A stretch of 64,000 bases of DNA from assembly GCF_028389875.1 (NCBI RefSeq), contig NW_026907681.1, positions 1,860,001 through 1,924,000 of the forward strand, in the 5' to 3' direction. The notes under the pieces were generated by a model that searched no databases, had not been told where the DNA came from, and saw nothing but the letters and a program-made list of their open reading frames with translations. Source of the DNA: Rhea pennata. Lineage: Eukaryota > Chordata > Aves > Rheiformes > Rheidae. The stretch's first letter is position 1, and each line of letters begins with the position of its first letter. The position numbers and the translations under genes are program-made. This document shows positions 20,537-33,848 of this stretch, piece after piece.

Positions 20537-20732
20537 CTTGCTCTACAGTACATCCAACCAGTAATCAGCCACCTTGGCTACAGAGGCAGAGACCTCCTCC
20601 AGTGTGGTGCCTTTCAGAAAGGCCTCAAATACAGAAGACTGGAATATCTTCACCAACTGCAGCTCTCCCCATTGCTTCACCTCAAACCCTTTCAGTTCAG
20701 CCAAGGATCCATCTTCATTGAAGACTGCATAC
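20537..20732 (-). pseudogene. POLE: POLE exon 25 with stop codon
   Basis: Reads [52 protein letters not shown] (20543-20545), SK before GTGAGT. The stop replaces the Tyr of VLYSK. The polymerase thumb region is encoded here. Confidence 0.97.
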
Positions 20733-22249
20733 CTAGGATATAGACCAGCTTTTGCACAAGCTCTGTGCCAAGGAACACATCTCCCAGGATGCTGCTTACT
20801 ACCCTCCTGCCAAAGTACTTCTAGTATTGCCAAACCAGGCAGCCACCAGGTAAATTAATCCAAGCTGTGGGGCTCTGGACTACCATGATCTAGGCATATT
20901 TACACAGCTAGAGACAACAACATCATGAACTACTTCACCTCCAGCTGCAAAAGCACATCAGCCTCTGTCCCCAACTTGCCAATTCTAACTGGCAAAATGT
21001 TCTTAAATGCACGCAAATAAAGGGCAAGAAGTGAGACTCAGGGTTAGAGGAGTAGAGAAGTGGAGTGAAATACTAGGAAAAGCCTTATACAGGAGAATGA
21101 AGCTTTGTTTGGAAAACAGGAGGGGACGCTGGCAAAATGGACTCAGAGGAAACTGGACATCGCTATCGAAACAACTATGACAACACACTGCCCTCTTTTT
21201 TTCTGTCGTGTTTCTTGGATTTCACATGCCTGCCAATTATTTGTATGGCTCAATACAACCATCACAGGAAGCTTCAGTGGAACAGAGGTGAGACTCAAGC
21301 GTACATTGCTTTGTCACCCCTCCTCCAGGCAGTCTTTTCTTCCTCAGCTGGCAGCGGTACCTGCCAGCCAGCTCCACACTACTGCTCTTTCCACTTGCAG
21401 AGTGAGCAAGAAATAAGTGCGCTTGCTGACATCTCAAGAATCACAGGAAAAAATCAAGGGCCCCTGAGATAAGACTCCTATGAGCAGAGTTCATTCAGTG
21501 CTTGACATCCTCTTGACTTCTGCGACAGACTCCCTTGGCATGCAAAGGCACTCACAGTGGATGCTGGAGTTCATCCAACAGAGACATTCAAGCAGAAACA
21601 AACATAGTCTTGTACGAACAGAGAGTGCTGGAGGACAGTGACAGTATTTTCTGAACCCAGACCCAGGTCTGTGGGCAGTCCTCTCGTGATTGCTCGTGCT
21701 CGTATTTAAGCAGGCTGCATGAGAAAGTCAGTGAAGTCAAGTGCAATTGCTTTTCTATACCATGATGGCACTGGCAAGATCCACTCCTTCCCCTAGATGG
21801 GGATTAAAGTGGAAACCTCTGGGAAAAGTATTACTAGAGGTCTGTAAACTTGAGAGAGGGACAGACAGAGATTAGTGAATTTAAAGAGAAAAGATAGAAA
21901 GAAAAATCAAAGTTTGCCTGCGCATCTCAGAACCAAACAGGGAGACCATGACTAATCAGAAAGTTTGAGAAGTGCTGTTTTACTGTTATCTTCAGAAATT
22001 TACTGTCAGATGTGTCAATTAAGGCCAGGGCATAGCTGGATTCAAAGACTGATCTCATGCAAGGAACTTGCCATTTAAAGACAGCATGATCTCGGTGGTA
22101 TGCAGCAACAAGCAAACCAAACATGCTGCCAGCTCCAGAGGACTGGCAACACGGGGCAAGGACTAACACGCCTCAAATGTAGTCAAGGAAAAGGACCCTC
22201 AATCCCTTCCCTTGGGGAAGTGGTGATTTTTCAAGCTTTGAACTCTTAC

Positions 22250-22310
22250 CTTTTCTTCAGCTTCTTGCCCTCCTCCTTGGATGCTGAGAGGATCATGGCC
22301 AAGTAGGGCC
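22250..22310 (-). pseudogene. POLE: POLE exon 24, 3' half only
   Basis: Reads PYLAMILSASKEEGKKLKK before GTAAGA. The first part of the exon (about 32 codons, from EGFTNDQY to FFEVD in human) and its acceptor are not present. Upstream the sequence repeats TTGGCCCTA-like words (22301-22323), probably at the deletion edge. Confidence 0.9.
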
Positions 22311-22607
22311 AAATAGGGCCAAGTTTGAGCTATGGGCTGTGCAGGGCAGAGTATAGCTCTGTAGCAAGCAAAGCTGTCAGCCCCAACGTCCTGCTCATTA
22401 CACAGGGGACCAGAGACAAAAGACAGGCTGTCCTCTGGGCTGAAGCCAACTCCGAGAACAAAGATGCATACTCCACTGCCAGTAGAGCTACTCCCTTCAC
22501 AAGAACTGCCTGATTGGCTTGCAGGCCTACAGAAGGCTAAAACATTTTCTTCCCTTTCACTGTTTTTACCAGACTGTACAGCTGGCTGGTACAGATGCCA
22601 GACTCAC

Positions 22608-22752
22608 CTTCACGGGGATGTTCAGCATGGCACCTGGGTAGCAGATTGTCACCTTCGGCTTCTTTGCGTTGGTTGACTCGATGACAAAGTTTTCCGGGAA
22701 GCTGTTGGGAAGGACACACCAAATCCCATCTCTATCCAGTTCTAGAGGTCTC
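22608..22752 (-). pseudogene. POLE: POLE exon 23 (polymerase motif C)
   Basis: Forty-eight codons, open: [35 protein letters not shown]. The catalytic motif C of the family is ELDTDG; both aspartates remain but the Thr between them is Arg. Confidence 0.95.
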
Positions 22753-23060
22753 CTAAGAACGGAAGAAAAAAAATCACCATCAGGAAGAGATTGGAAAATA
22801 TGCCAAAGAACTGTTCTCTGTCCACAAGTCAGGCAGAGGCAGTGTCCTTTCTGCAAAGGAAGTCCTAGTCATACAACACCAGTTGCATTAATAAGCCATG
22901 GCAATGTCAGAAACCTGAATCTCCAGAACACCAGAGCTTCCACTGATTAATCCCACATCTATCCCACTGCTCCTCTTCTCTGCCAGTCAAATTCTGCCCT
23001 TACCCATCTGCTCACACTACATACAGGAGAACCTTTCTTCCTCAGCTCAGCACATACTCA

Positions 23061-23198
<138 letters not shown>

Positions 23199-23586
23199 TT
23201 AAGCACAGCTGCGGGGAAGCGCATCAGGTCGTACAGAAAATAAAGTCTCAGGGCAAAAAAGACAATCACAGCAGCCCTCAGGAGATCATTTTCCTTTTCC
23301 TTCCCTGTGATACTTCAGGAAACCGCACACCCTGAAGAATCACCTATAGACAAACCCTGCCATCCATTGCCAATGCTACAGGGCCTTGTTTAGCAAAAGT
23401 CCCTGCTAAGGGGACTAATAAATAAGAAGTCATTAGTAGGAACAAAAAAAAAGTGTTACAGGGATCACCTAGCATACCCCTTGTGCTTTGGAAGCACGTT
23501 AACAAGGTGAGAGCCTCACTAGAACAGCTCTGGTTTACAATGCTCCTTGCTGGAGGACTCCAGCAATGACCACAGGTGAGACTCAC

Positions 23587-23735
23587 CCTTTACGCATGAC
23601 ATAGCCATAGAAAGAATTGAGGACACACTTGTGTGCCAGCTGCAGGGAGTCATAGAGGATTTCCATATTCTTGCAGTGCTTCACTTCAGAGGCATCGCCT
23701 GTCTCCACAGCCGCAGACAGCTTTTTCTTCCACAC
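23587..23735 (-). pseudogene. POLE: POLE exon 21 (polymerase motif B)
   Basis: Reads [33 protein letters not shown] and [11 protein letters not shown]. The motif B core (NS.YG) is intact. Confidence 0.95.
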
Positions 23736-24515
23736 CTGATGGCAAGAGGCAGAGTCAGGACAACCCTACATTCCACTACAGGCAGTACCAATAGCCAGAT
23801 ATTCCCCCCACCTCAATCCTAATATGACACCGTGATCCTAGAACAGTATCAGTTATTAAGATAATTCCTCTTTCTTTCTGCTCTTTCTTTTGCATTTGAG
23901 GGGGAAGCGTTCGGCACAGGCATTATGCTATATTATGGAAGAGTCTTGCAGCATCAACTGTAACACCCATAGTTAGAATTACCTAATCCCAGCAGAACTG
24001 CCATCCTACATCAATTCTGTCACACCACGTCATATATTTCTTTCAATATATTAGCAACTACATTTCAGGCTCCTCCCTCTGCCACAAGACTCCAAACATT
24101 TGAGAACTAGGACATGCTGCTTCTTTCTCCTAGAATCAATCACTTCTTAGCCTAAGATCAACTGTTTCTCTGCTTGTCTCATCTTTCTCTTTGAAAAGTA
24201 CCCTACACAAACCAGATTACAAAATAGTTGATCTGAGGATTTTCTAGATCCAGTAAAAGCCAAGAAAAACCCAGCTGTTTTCTTTCCTAGCACTGAAAGT
24301 GATTGCATCAGAGAGCTAGGAACCACTGTGGCAGCAGCTGTTTAGGATTCAGCAGGGGAAAAACCTGCATTTGCACCAGAGCTGTCAGGAAAGCTAATAT
24401 TTCTTATTGACCATACAGATTGAGCAAAAGATCCTTTAGGGTTCAAGTTTTCAGTGAGAGGTGAGGACCTTCTAGCTTTGGCAGCACAAATAAAACAGAA
24501 ATTCAAGCCCAGCAC

Positions 24516-24661
24516 CTCATGCAGCCCCTTGAACTCACAGCGACGGTCTCTGAAAGCTCGTACAGTGTCTACATAGAAAGAGTTCTCTCGCTGGCAGATG
24601 GTGGTGACACGCTCCTCCACCTTGGTGACGTGGATCTGCTCATAAGCCTTGCGGCAATAAT
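24516..24661 (-). pseudogene. POLE: POLE exon 20
   Basis: Reads [43 protein letters not shown] before a weak GTGCTG donor; TTTACTAG acceptor. Confidence 0.95.
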
Positions 24662-25383
24662 CTAGTAAAGGGAATAAACAGAGAAAGCTTTCTCGGAGAT
24701 CAGTGCCCCACTATGGATGGGAAGGATGAACACAATGGCATCGGGCAAACCACACAGATCCACAGATCTGAAGCTTTCAAGGCACCAGTCTGAGAAAAAT
24801 TCCATCAATGCAAATAAACATCATACCTAGGAAAGCAAGGAAGCAGACCTGCTACACAGGCAAGGGCAGGAAGATACTAATGTGGGGAGAAACAGCACCT
24901 CTCTATAGAGATGCAGAGGTGTGTGTGGGAAATAAATTGCCCATGAGGGCTCATCCACAAATTCAGGCTCTGCTCAGAGCTCCCACTAGCTAGATGCTTC
25001 TGCTGAGTAGTATCACTTTAGGAGCAAAAAGTGAAAGGATATCGAAACGTGTTTCACTGGCATGCTTAATGAGCGCTCATTAAAGAACAACAACAAAAAA
25101 ACCCAAACAAAATATCACCTTCCATGTGTCTCAGCTCAGATACATGACTCTCAGTGAGAAAAGAGAAACACTGAGACAAAAAACAGCACTTGCCTCCTCC
25201 TCAAAAAACGTACAGGAATTGGTTGGGATCCTAGGGGAAAACTGTTGCAGCATGAAACCGAGATCAAATTCAGTCTGAGTCAGCATGAACTAAGTAGCCC
25301 CAGACCTGAGAGAGAAGTAATTAATGATGTGTTTGTAGTCTAGGCAGCAAAAACCTGCTCCAGATAATGCCATTTATTTTCAC

Positions 25384-25530
25384 CTGCCAGTTGCTTCTTC
25401 TCATACTTGGCCTGCTCTTCATGGGAAAGCTCGTGGAACGCCCAGGGTGCTCCATCTGGATACAGAGGAGGAAACTTCTCAGGCTCCAGTCGTTGCTGGA
25501 TGCGGTGATACTCGCTGCGGCTTGCAGGCA
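25384..25530 (-). pseudogene. POLE: POLE exon 19
   Basis: Reads [20 protein letters not shown] and [18 protein letters not shown]; good borders; open. Confidence 0.95.
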
Positions 25531-25669
25531 CTGCAAAGGAAAAGCAACTAGGAGCTTTCCAGGGGAGGAACAGGAAGTGGTCTCTGTGTCTTCAGCTCAC
25601 GCTGCAAGCTCTATCCATGCTGCAATGCAACAGGGAACTTGACAAAGCAGACAGCAGAATTACACTTAC

Positions 25670-25772
25670 TGAATTCTCCTCTCCACTGCCAAGTCATCCG
25701 GCACTGACGATTAGCACCTGGCTTGTTGAAGTCACAGGCAGCACCCATGGCCTCATCCACCATTGCTGAGGG
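25670..25772 (-). pseudogene. POLE: POLE exon 18
   Basis: Thirty-four codons plus one base: [30 protein letters not shown]. The cysteine-bearing block near the polymerase iron-sulphur/P-domain region is partly preserved. Confidence 0.95.
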
Positions 25773-26188
25773 CTGGACACAGGTCAGACACACCCATGTT
25801 AGAGAAAACAGAACCGTCTCCAGTGACATATGCCAGAAGGAATCGATGTTGGGTATTAGAAGAACACAAATGTGAACATCACAGAGGTGATGTTCAGTAA
25901 GTTTTCCTTTCTAGAAGCTTTTCAGAACACAAGTTATAGCAAAAACAATGACTATTCTTTGGAAGAAGCCAGCTAAAGCTATTGCTCTACCTTGGACAGA
26001 CCTTTCGGCTCTGTACACCTGCCAACTGTAACAGCCTGACTGGATTTCAAACCGAGCCTTATTTTATCCCCCTGTCCAGGGCAGAAAGTTTATTGTTTGC
26101 CGCTAAGGGGATCAAATCGGAGGGACCTCCTAGACCATCTGCAAGACAAAACAGAAAACACCTTCCTGACTGGACTGAGGTTACCCAC

Positions 26189-26317
26189 CTGCAACCTGTT
26201 GGTCAGAATGATGTTGGGGTACATGGCCCCTATATCTAAATGGTAGATAAGGGGGCATTCAATTCCGTTAGGAACATCCTTCAAGGAATTCAGCTTGACT
26301 TTGATTTCATCACAAGC
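26189..26317 (-). pseudogene. POLE: POLE exon 17 (polymerase motif A)
   Basis: Forty-three codons, open: [43 protein letters not shown]. The motif A aspartate ([10 protein letters not shown]) is present. Confidence 0.97.
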
Positions 26318-26905
26318 CTGCGGGGAGATGTAAAAAAGTAAAATTCAAACAAGAAGGAACTAATGATGCAGTCACATACGCACTATATTTGGTCCTTTAC
26401 TTCCGACATGCACAGAGACACCTCCCACTGATTCTGGGAAACAGAGGAAGAGTATGAAAAACTAAAGGAACAGGATTAAGAAGAGTGGCAGTGGCGAGTC
26501 TTCTTTAGCCACCAATCTTTAAGGTTTTCTTTTGGACCTCCAAGGTAGGTTTCATCTACACTGCAAATGTCTACAGATAAGTTTCTCCTGTCTCTCTCCA
26601 TGGAGTATAAAATGAGTCTAAACAGGCATCTTTAACATGTGGTGTCTCACCAGACATATTCAGGATGAGAAAAATCAGCCTTGCCTCCAGCCTATGCCAG
26701 TTCTTTATTAATATGGGAAATAAGGCACAGATGGACATGGGGCAGAACTCAAAGCTGAAGAAAGTTGTTATACAACACCAGGCTTGGACCTAAAGGACCG
26801 AGGCTTGCCTAAAGAAATGTGCTGCAACTCCACCCTCACAGTTCTGCTCTCCTTGGAAAGCCCAGTCATGCCTCTGGCCCTGCAGGCTGAGGCAGGACAA
26901 CAGAC

Positions 26906-27013
26906 CTCCTGGAAGCTGGTGACTTGATCCAATGGCAAACCTTCTTCCTCTTCGACAGCATGCCGGAGCGTCTTCTCCACATGCTGCACCAGGAAGTTAA
27001 AGGCAGAAGGATT
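26906..27013 (-). pseudogene. POLE: POLE exon 16
   Basis: Thirty-six codons, open: [36 protein letters not shown] before GTCTGT. Confidence 0.93.
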
Positions 27014-28245
27014 CTGCAAGGATACAGGAATGATACCGAGACCTCTTCTAGCCCTGACACCCATCCTCGCACACTGCCTAGGGAAGGGGGGCAGGGGGTG
27101 ACAGCTTCTGCAAGATTATCCATGCTCCAGCGTAGCTTCGGCGATCTTTGAAAACAGGTTCACTACTTAGCAGAGCATGTCTCAGTATGGGTAGAGAGCA
27201 GTTCATCTCATCTGAAGGGCAGATGGCTGAAACAGGTCAGCTGAATGGCATCTTGAAATGCCCCTTCGTTCACTGATCAGCTCCAATGTCAGCAGGCAGA
27301 TAATGTTGGCCAATTAGCTGGCTGACCTCCACAGGCAGCTTGAGCTCTCTAGAACTGAAGGACAGTGGCTTTCTGCTAAGAACCCTACAACTCACAAAAG
27401 CCTACACCACTCGCACTAGGGCAAAACACAAAGCAGAGAAGAGATGGTGGCTGCTCCCCGGCCCTTGGAGTTCTCCTGCAAAGGAGGCTATATAGGGCAG
27501 CTAACAAGAAGAGAAGATTGCATGCATGTTCCAGAGTGCAACACTTATGGGGCTGACCTAGCAGTCAACTGCTCACACATCTAAGGCTCTAAGGGGCCAA
27601 GGATTTAGATTTAAGGTCCTTCTAAATTCACAGTGCACGTTCCCTTAAGATCATTCACGAGATTAAGGCCACTAAAACAAGCAGCACTGAGGTATGGTGT
27701 ATCACACAGCAAAGATGGAAGTTGCCTCTAAAACTTACAATCTAGACAGTAGCACCAACCAGAAACAGGTAAAAGAGGCCAAAAGAAGCTTGGCTTGAGT
27801 GGGAGAAGGACAAAGATATAATCCTGATGAGACAAAAACAGTCATCTCTGTCAACAACCACTGGCTGAAAGAAAATTAAAACCCCCCCAAAAAAAGAAAA
27901 ACCCTACAACCAACCAATAAACAAAGTAAACAAACCCACTCAACAGCAATGAACCACTCTCCTTGCTGTAACACTGTCTTTACCCAATAGCCAGTCTGAG
28001 GTCATGAAGAGCAACTTCTCCAACCCTTCCCACCTAAACTCTAAGCAGGTTCATGCACTCAAGCCATAAATTAGGTATCAGTTTTATAACAGGTATTGCT
28101 ATTGGGTATCCCCCAAAAGAACAGAGGATGGTAATTCCAGTTGGAGGGTTATTCCCTACTGCCATGTTCTCCAGAAAGAAGAGAAAGAGCATCATTGCAT
28201 TACCATTTTAAAGCCTCTGTCGCAACACCTTGATTGTGTCCTTAC

Positions 28246-28458
28246 CTTTTTAAAGCGGCAAGGGATGTCACTGCGAAAAACCCCAGGTTCCAGAGCTTCC
28301 ACCTGGCCTCCTACATGCGTCTCCGAGTCCAGCACGTGGCCATCATCTGTAAGTTTGCTGAACTCCTGCTCCTGCTTGTTGCGGAAGATGATGTTGGCGT
28401 GACAGGCCTGAACCATCAGCAATGCCTCACACACTGTCCCAGAACCTTTTCTTAACAC
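28246..28458 (-). pseudogene. POLE: POLE exon 15
   Basis: Seventy-one codons, open: [53 protein letters not shown] before GTAAGG. Confidence 0.97.
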
Positions 28459-28783
28459 CTGTAAAAGACAGACATCAAAAACTGGACTTAGAAAGAAGCG
28501 CTGTAAAGGGTGCTGCTGGAATTAGGCTGGCCTTATCACCACATCATTGAACTTAAATGTCTGATTTGGTGCCCAACATGATGTGTTTATTCAGGCAGTA
28601 TTGAAGCCCAAGGCAAGAAGGAGCACAGTAAGGAAACAAAACCAACTCCTTCACTTAGGCTACCCATAACTGGTCTATGGAAAAACAGCTATGACTGCTG
28701 TACTGCAGAAAGGAAGCGCATTTGGAGACTACTTTCCCTCCTTTCCTTGGGAAAAACTATCCAAACAGTAGAAATTAGTTCTA

Positions 28784-29002
<219 letters not shown>

Positions 29003-29584
29003 TCACATTTAATACAGCAGTTAACACGTACAACGGGAAACAAGGAAAGGTTGAAATCAGCAGGAAGATGCAAAAGGTATATTTCTGCATACAAACATCC
29101 CAGCATGTAAAGAGTTATCAGTCGGCTTAAGACAACATTCTGCTTTAACCCGAATTACATAAGCCAGCTCCGAATTAGCAGAAATGGGGAAGATGAGCTC
29201 ACTGCCACATATCCGCACAGATGCCACTCCGGAGTGGTCAGGAGGCCACTCTTGGCCTACAGAGATCTCCAGGGCTTTGGCAGAAACCTCATTAAGGTGT
29301 CTCCTGGACACTAGCAAAGTACTGCTCCGTTGCAATGCCCCGAGTACTACCGTTTTGCAGAAGTGTAAATAACACAAATATACAGTGCAACGCCAATGCC
29401 AGAAACACATCAAGGAAATTCTATTCTTCCCTAAGCTTAAGTTCATTCAGGTGTCTGAAATTCAGCAAGATACACTGACAACTTCTCAAAGACATTGCAT
29501 TAACTTAAAGGATTTCACAAAGCTCTAACTCAAAGGTTCACTAATACTGCAGATGCCCAGAGATACAGCACCGGGTGGGAACAC

Positions 29585-29717
29585 CTGAGGCTCCTCCGTA
29601 GCCATCCGGCACATCTCTTCAGGGTCCAGCTCCACTGCATCATAACCCAGTTTTGCTTTCGCTGCTGCTTTCAGGTTGTGACTTCCCACTGGCAGGTAAC
29701 TCTCTCTCTTCACCCAC
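29585..29717 (-). pseudogene. POLE: POLE exon 13
   Basis: Reads [40 protein letters not shown], ending EEPQ before GTGTTC; open. Confidence 0.95.
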
Positions 29718-30115
29718 CTAGACAGAATAATGAAAATGCCAGTCGACGAAGAGACAGCCCTGCACTTCAGAAAGGACTGCTACGTACAAAAAGATCTGGA
29801 TTACTCTAACAGGGAAAGGTGAGAGCAGAACATCCAAGTGCAGTGGAATAAGAAGCTGCACAGCTTTAGACAGTCTGCATATCTACCCATGCTCTTAAAT
29901 CCTGACTCATACAAATTCTGCTATTCAAATCATTTCTATTGCTCAGATTTTTCTCAACCCTCATACTTCAGAGACTTCAAAGATAAACGTTTAAACACAG
30001 GAGGAGGTATCAGCAGGACTGCAAAGAGAGGCAGTTGTTTTCCAGAGTCTGGACACTGGTCCAATGTGAAAAAACATTCAAGTCACAACTGCCAAGACAG
30101 ACAGCCCTCTCCTGT

Positions 30116-30136
30116 ACACACACACACACACACACA
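30116..30136. repeat. (CA)n microsatellite
   Basis: About ten CA units in the intron between POLE exons 12 and 13; same in unit 2 at 60558-60578. Confidence 0.95.
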
Positions 30137-30541
30137 TACACCCCCTTCCTTTTCCTCTCTGTGCTAGGCAGGCTGTTGGGTTAGAATATGGCCCTGTGCC
30201 CACTACAACGGTTTGGTCTTATCCTGTCCTTTTACCTGCTATCCAGGACAGTTCTCAAACTCCCAATGACAGCCACCAGCAGACTCTATAAACAGAGTTA
30301 GTCGTTCAGGCTAGTGTGGACAAGACGTAACTTCTGTACATAATGGCACACAACGGAGTACCGAGTAGAAGCAGCACAACCAAAGATGGGGGTGCTAGTC
30401 CTTTCCTAGTAAGATGTAACTCATGATAGCAGTGCACAGAGATGGAAAAGGGACAGTATTCAAATACATCAACTGTAGGCATTTTATACAAATTTAACAG
30501 ATAAAGATGCAGTTATACGGTACAGACGCAGCATTCGGTAC

Positions 30542-30661
30542 CTCAGACAATCCATGTGGATGCACTGCAGGGCTTTGTACTCTCCCTGGCTGCCCTTCTG
30601 AAATCCAATCTCCTGATACATATTAATTCCATGAGCTGCTGCTCTTGCTTCCACAAAAGGC
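30542..30661 (-). pseudogene. POLE: POLE exon 12
   Basis: Reads [45 protein letters not shown] acceptor and GTACCG donor; open. Confidence 0.96.
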
Positions 30662-31108
30662 CTGAGGAGAGAGACAATGCAGAAGAGAAGAAACAAAGCA
30701 GTCCCTTTTGTTCCACCCCATCCCCACCCCAAGGGTTTCAGGATTGCTTTCTTGTAAGCTACTTAATGAGGAATTTTTCTTGTGAATTCTCCTTTGCTCC
30801 AGACCTTACCCGTGAGAGCTGGCCACAGGGAAAACTCCCTGTAGGGCAGAGCTACTGCAAGAAGGAAGCTGCTTGCTCACATCCTATACCAGGAGGCAGA
30901 ACATTATGATCGAGTTTCCCTCGCTCCCCGAAGGCTTGGCTGCTCTGGTCTCCCTATTGTTCTGCAGTTCTCTTTTGACACTTTGCCTGTTCTCCAGTTA
31001 CTGAGGTCATCAGTGTACAAACATTGCCAAATCAACAACGATCTAGAAGTAGCTCAGCAATCCCTGGACCAACTGATGGGACTCTATAGAAGTTCGTATT
31101 TCAAAGCC

Positions 31109-31149
31109 AATAAACATAGCTCTGCTCAGGGAAAAAAAAAAAAAAAAAA
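31109..31149 (+). repeat. Polyadenylation signal plus A(18) tract
   Basis: AATAAA at 31109-31114 is followed 17 bases later by 18 adenines (31132-31149). This is the look of a reverse-transcribed mRNA or SINE tail inserted in POLE intron 11. I see no recognisable body and no clear target-site duplication. Same in unit 2 at 61551-61591. Confidence 0.5.
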
Positions 31150-31410
31150 GTTCTGAATTCCACCTCCTCCTCTTCGACAGTCCTCTGCAGGCTGGCGATC
31201 CAAGACTCAGCCCAGCACTCCAGATAAAGAGCACATAATCAGGATGTAAACAGGTTCCCAAACTGGCTGGATAGTCTGCGTAGATAAGAACGCATGTGGC
31301 CGCTATGTGACCTCCAGACAAAGGACATACAGGCTGGTACCCAATCTCACCTCATGGCCTAGACAACATTTCCTTTTAGAAACCAGGTTAGTTTTCATTC
31401 CTGATCTTAC

Positions 31411-31496
31411 CAGTCAAAGAAGTCTCCATCGTATGTGACAATGATAGTAGCTTTGGTCTCCTGGACATGTTCAAACCGCCTCTGCATTAAATGAGC
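31411..31496 (-). pseudogene. POLE: POLE exon 11 (exonuclease motif Exo II)
   Basis: Reads AHLMQRRFEHVQETKATIIV and TYDGDFFD plus TG before GTAAGA. Family Exo II is TYNGDFFDW; here Asn is Asp. IQRW has become MQRR. Confidence 0.95.
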
Positions 31497-31812
31497 CTAG
31501 TATGCAACAGAGGATTAAAAAAAACTCAAAACAAAAAACATCTCCCCCACAAACACAAACACTCAGCAAATTCACCTCCTGCAGGCAGGCACTGGATATA
31601 ATACAATTGATGCAGTCCTTCCCCTCTGCTCTTGACCTAGCTAGAACCCGATCTGCCTCATCGTCACACCATGAAATGAAAGCATCACCAGCACCGTGAC
31701 TGTCCGCTGTGCTCCCCAAAGATACACTCTATTGGGTGATAAGCTCTCTTTGGCCTACAAGAGACCAAGGCAGATAAAAAGCAGCCTGATTTCCCAAGTA
31801 GAACCTACTTAC

Positions 31813-31921
31813 CTCATCTGGTTCATTAGACACAGGATGGACCCTCACACTCCGGCTTGGGAGTAAATTCAAAGTCCTCAATATCCTCACAGACAATCTC
31901 CTTGTTTGTGATCAGATAGCC
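31813..31921 (-). pseudogene. POLE: POLE exon 10 with 2-nt frameshift
   Basis: Reads [31 protein letters not shown], then TAATGA. The family continues FNEPDE; the exon is 109 nt instead of 111, so two bases of the Phe codon are lost near 31829. The donor GTAAGT is intact. Confidence 0.95.
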
Positions 31922-32366
31922 CTAGAGAGTTGACAAAGGAAGAGTTACTGAGGACTCAGATCCCTGCTACACCAGGGACAGGTTCCTGAACAACCGGAAC
32001 ACACTGCCTAAAGGATGAAATAGTCTTCCATCGATGCGATAATCCTTGCACAGCTTGATAGCTAGAGCTTTTGTCAAGTGGGAACGGCTCTTTGGAGGTC
32101 ACCTTCTGAACAATTGCTTACAATCAACTAAGGGTGCCAAAAGGGAGACAACTTAAGGACTATACTCTCCAAATTACTACTGCCCCTCAAAGGGGCACCA
32201 GTAGCCTTAGCTGGGTTCTCCAACATACAAAACGAGGAAATCCTTATGCATCATTCAGACTAGACTTCAATTTTATTTCCACAGCCATTACATATAGACC
32301 AAGCAACTAGCAACAAAGCAAGCCAGGGACCAGACCGCCAAAGGTGACATGCTCGTTTGCTGTCTA

Positions 32367-32549
<183 letters not shown>

Positions 32550-33122
32550 TCAGCTTTAGAGTATGATTTAACGAGCAGTTCTCATTAGATTAACAACTAA
32601 TTTACCTAAGTAGGTTTATGCACATCTCAGACCCAGCAGGCTTGACTGTAGGAGACAAGGTAGCAACAGTGGTACCCACTGATAACCAAACAGCAAAATT
32701 CATTAACAGGAGAGAATGGAATAACAAAAGCTTCTCTTTAATGCAACAACCCCCTTCGAGAAAGAGAGTCATCAGGATTGACAGCACGTGAGGAAACATT
32801 GCGCAGGCAAAAAGCACTTATTACCTCTATGCCTTTATAAGAGAGGTTTCTTATGGCATTGGATTTATAAAGCATAACAATGAGTTTAAGAATCGTTGGG
32901 CACCCCAGGAATCACCTGGAACAAATAATGTACACCTCTCAGTTGGGCAGGAAGTGCTCACTTCACTAGATTCCTCTTCCTTTGAAATGGTTCAACTGAA
33001 ATCAGACATCAGGTGTAGGAAACCAAAGAGAAAATTGGAATTCTCATTTGTACTTTTTAGTCTGTGTGACTAGGGGAATCCTAAGAAGCCCATGGGCCAA
33101 CCATCCTAAGGAGACCTCTTTC

Positions 33123-33277
33123 CTTGACAGCATAGACGTATAGACATCGCTCGCCTGGTCTCGCTCTCTGTTTTTCCTCACAGCAGGAGAGATCTCTTTC
33201 CGCACCTTCACCAAGTCATCCACCACGTGGAAGGATAACTTAATGTAGTTCTGCTTAAGACCCACCAAGTGAGTTGG
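33123..33277 (-). pseudogene. POLE: POLE exon 6 (unit 1), donor missing
   Basis: Same exon as at 614-768, reading [16 protein letters not shown], again followed by GAAAGA. The roughly 600 bases to exon 9 hold no sign of exons 7-8 (IADQLDNIVDMREYDV, VRYRGNAFPVEI in human). Confidence 0.9.
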
Positions 33278-33787
33278 CTACAAAGCAACAAGACAGTGCC
33301 AGCTAAGGGTGGAAAAGAGTAATGAGGGAAAGGGGAAGACTGCTAACAGTAAGAAAGCGTTGAAAGAAGAGGTAGTAATTGAATGGAAAGACTCGGAGTG
33401 AGAAGAGATGCTAGCAAGCACGTAAGACAGCGAAGAACATGTGAGCTATGCCAGTTCACACCAAGGGCCATCTTGTCTTGTTGTCTGTTTCCAAGCGCAA
33501 TCACCAGTACACACCCAAGAAAGAGTAAATGTATACTATCCCCCTCTGCCACAACACTCTTAATCTCCAGCCATTTCTAGCTCAGGAAGTTTCTTGAGCA
33601 TCCTGTGAAAAAGACTATGTGCTGGAGCAGAACATATATTTTATTTACTATTACTATAATAAGCAATTACTATCAATAAGCAATAATTAGCCTATTCATG
33701 ACATGCAATGCAAACAGTGCTTGAAGATTAAAGGTAAGCATACTGCTTCCCTTTACTGCTTAGCCCCTTTCTACTCCACTTGAGCTC

Positions 33788-33809
33788 GAAAGAAAGAAAG
33801 AAAGAAAGA
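33788..33809. repeat. (GAAA)n microsatellite
   Basis: Counterpart of 1279-1300, followed by ACTAG instead of ATTAG. Confidence 0.95.
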
Positions 33810-33848
33810 CTAGTTATTCAATAGTACAGCAGGCAGAGGAATACTGAC

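Noticed and set aside
32780-32925. Minus-strand open stretch between POLE exons 6 and 9 (reads ...LYKSNAIRNLSYKGIE)
   Set aside because: I tested it as a decayed exon 7 or 8 of POLE, but it matches neither block and has no clear acceptor in the right frame.
32925-33000. Acid-rich minus-strand peptide (KEEESSEVS) as POLE exon 7
   Set aside because: Only a vague likeness to the DEEETSKK segment; the flanking residues do not match.
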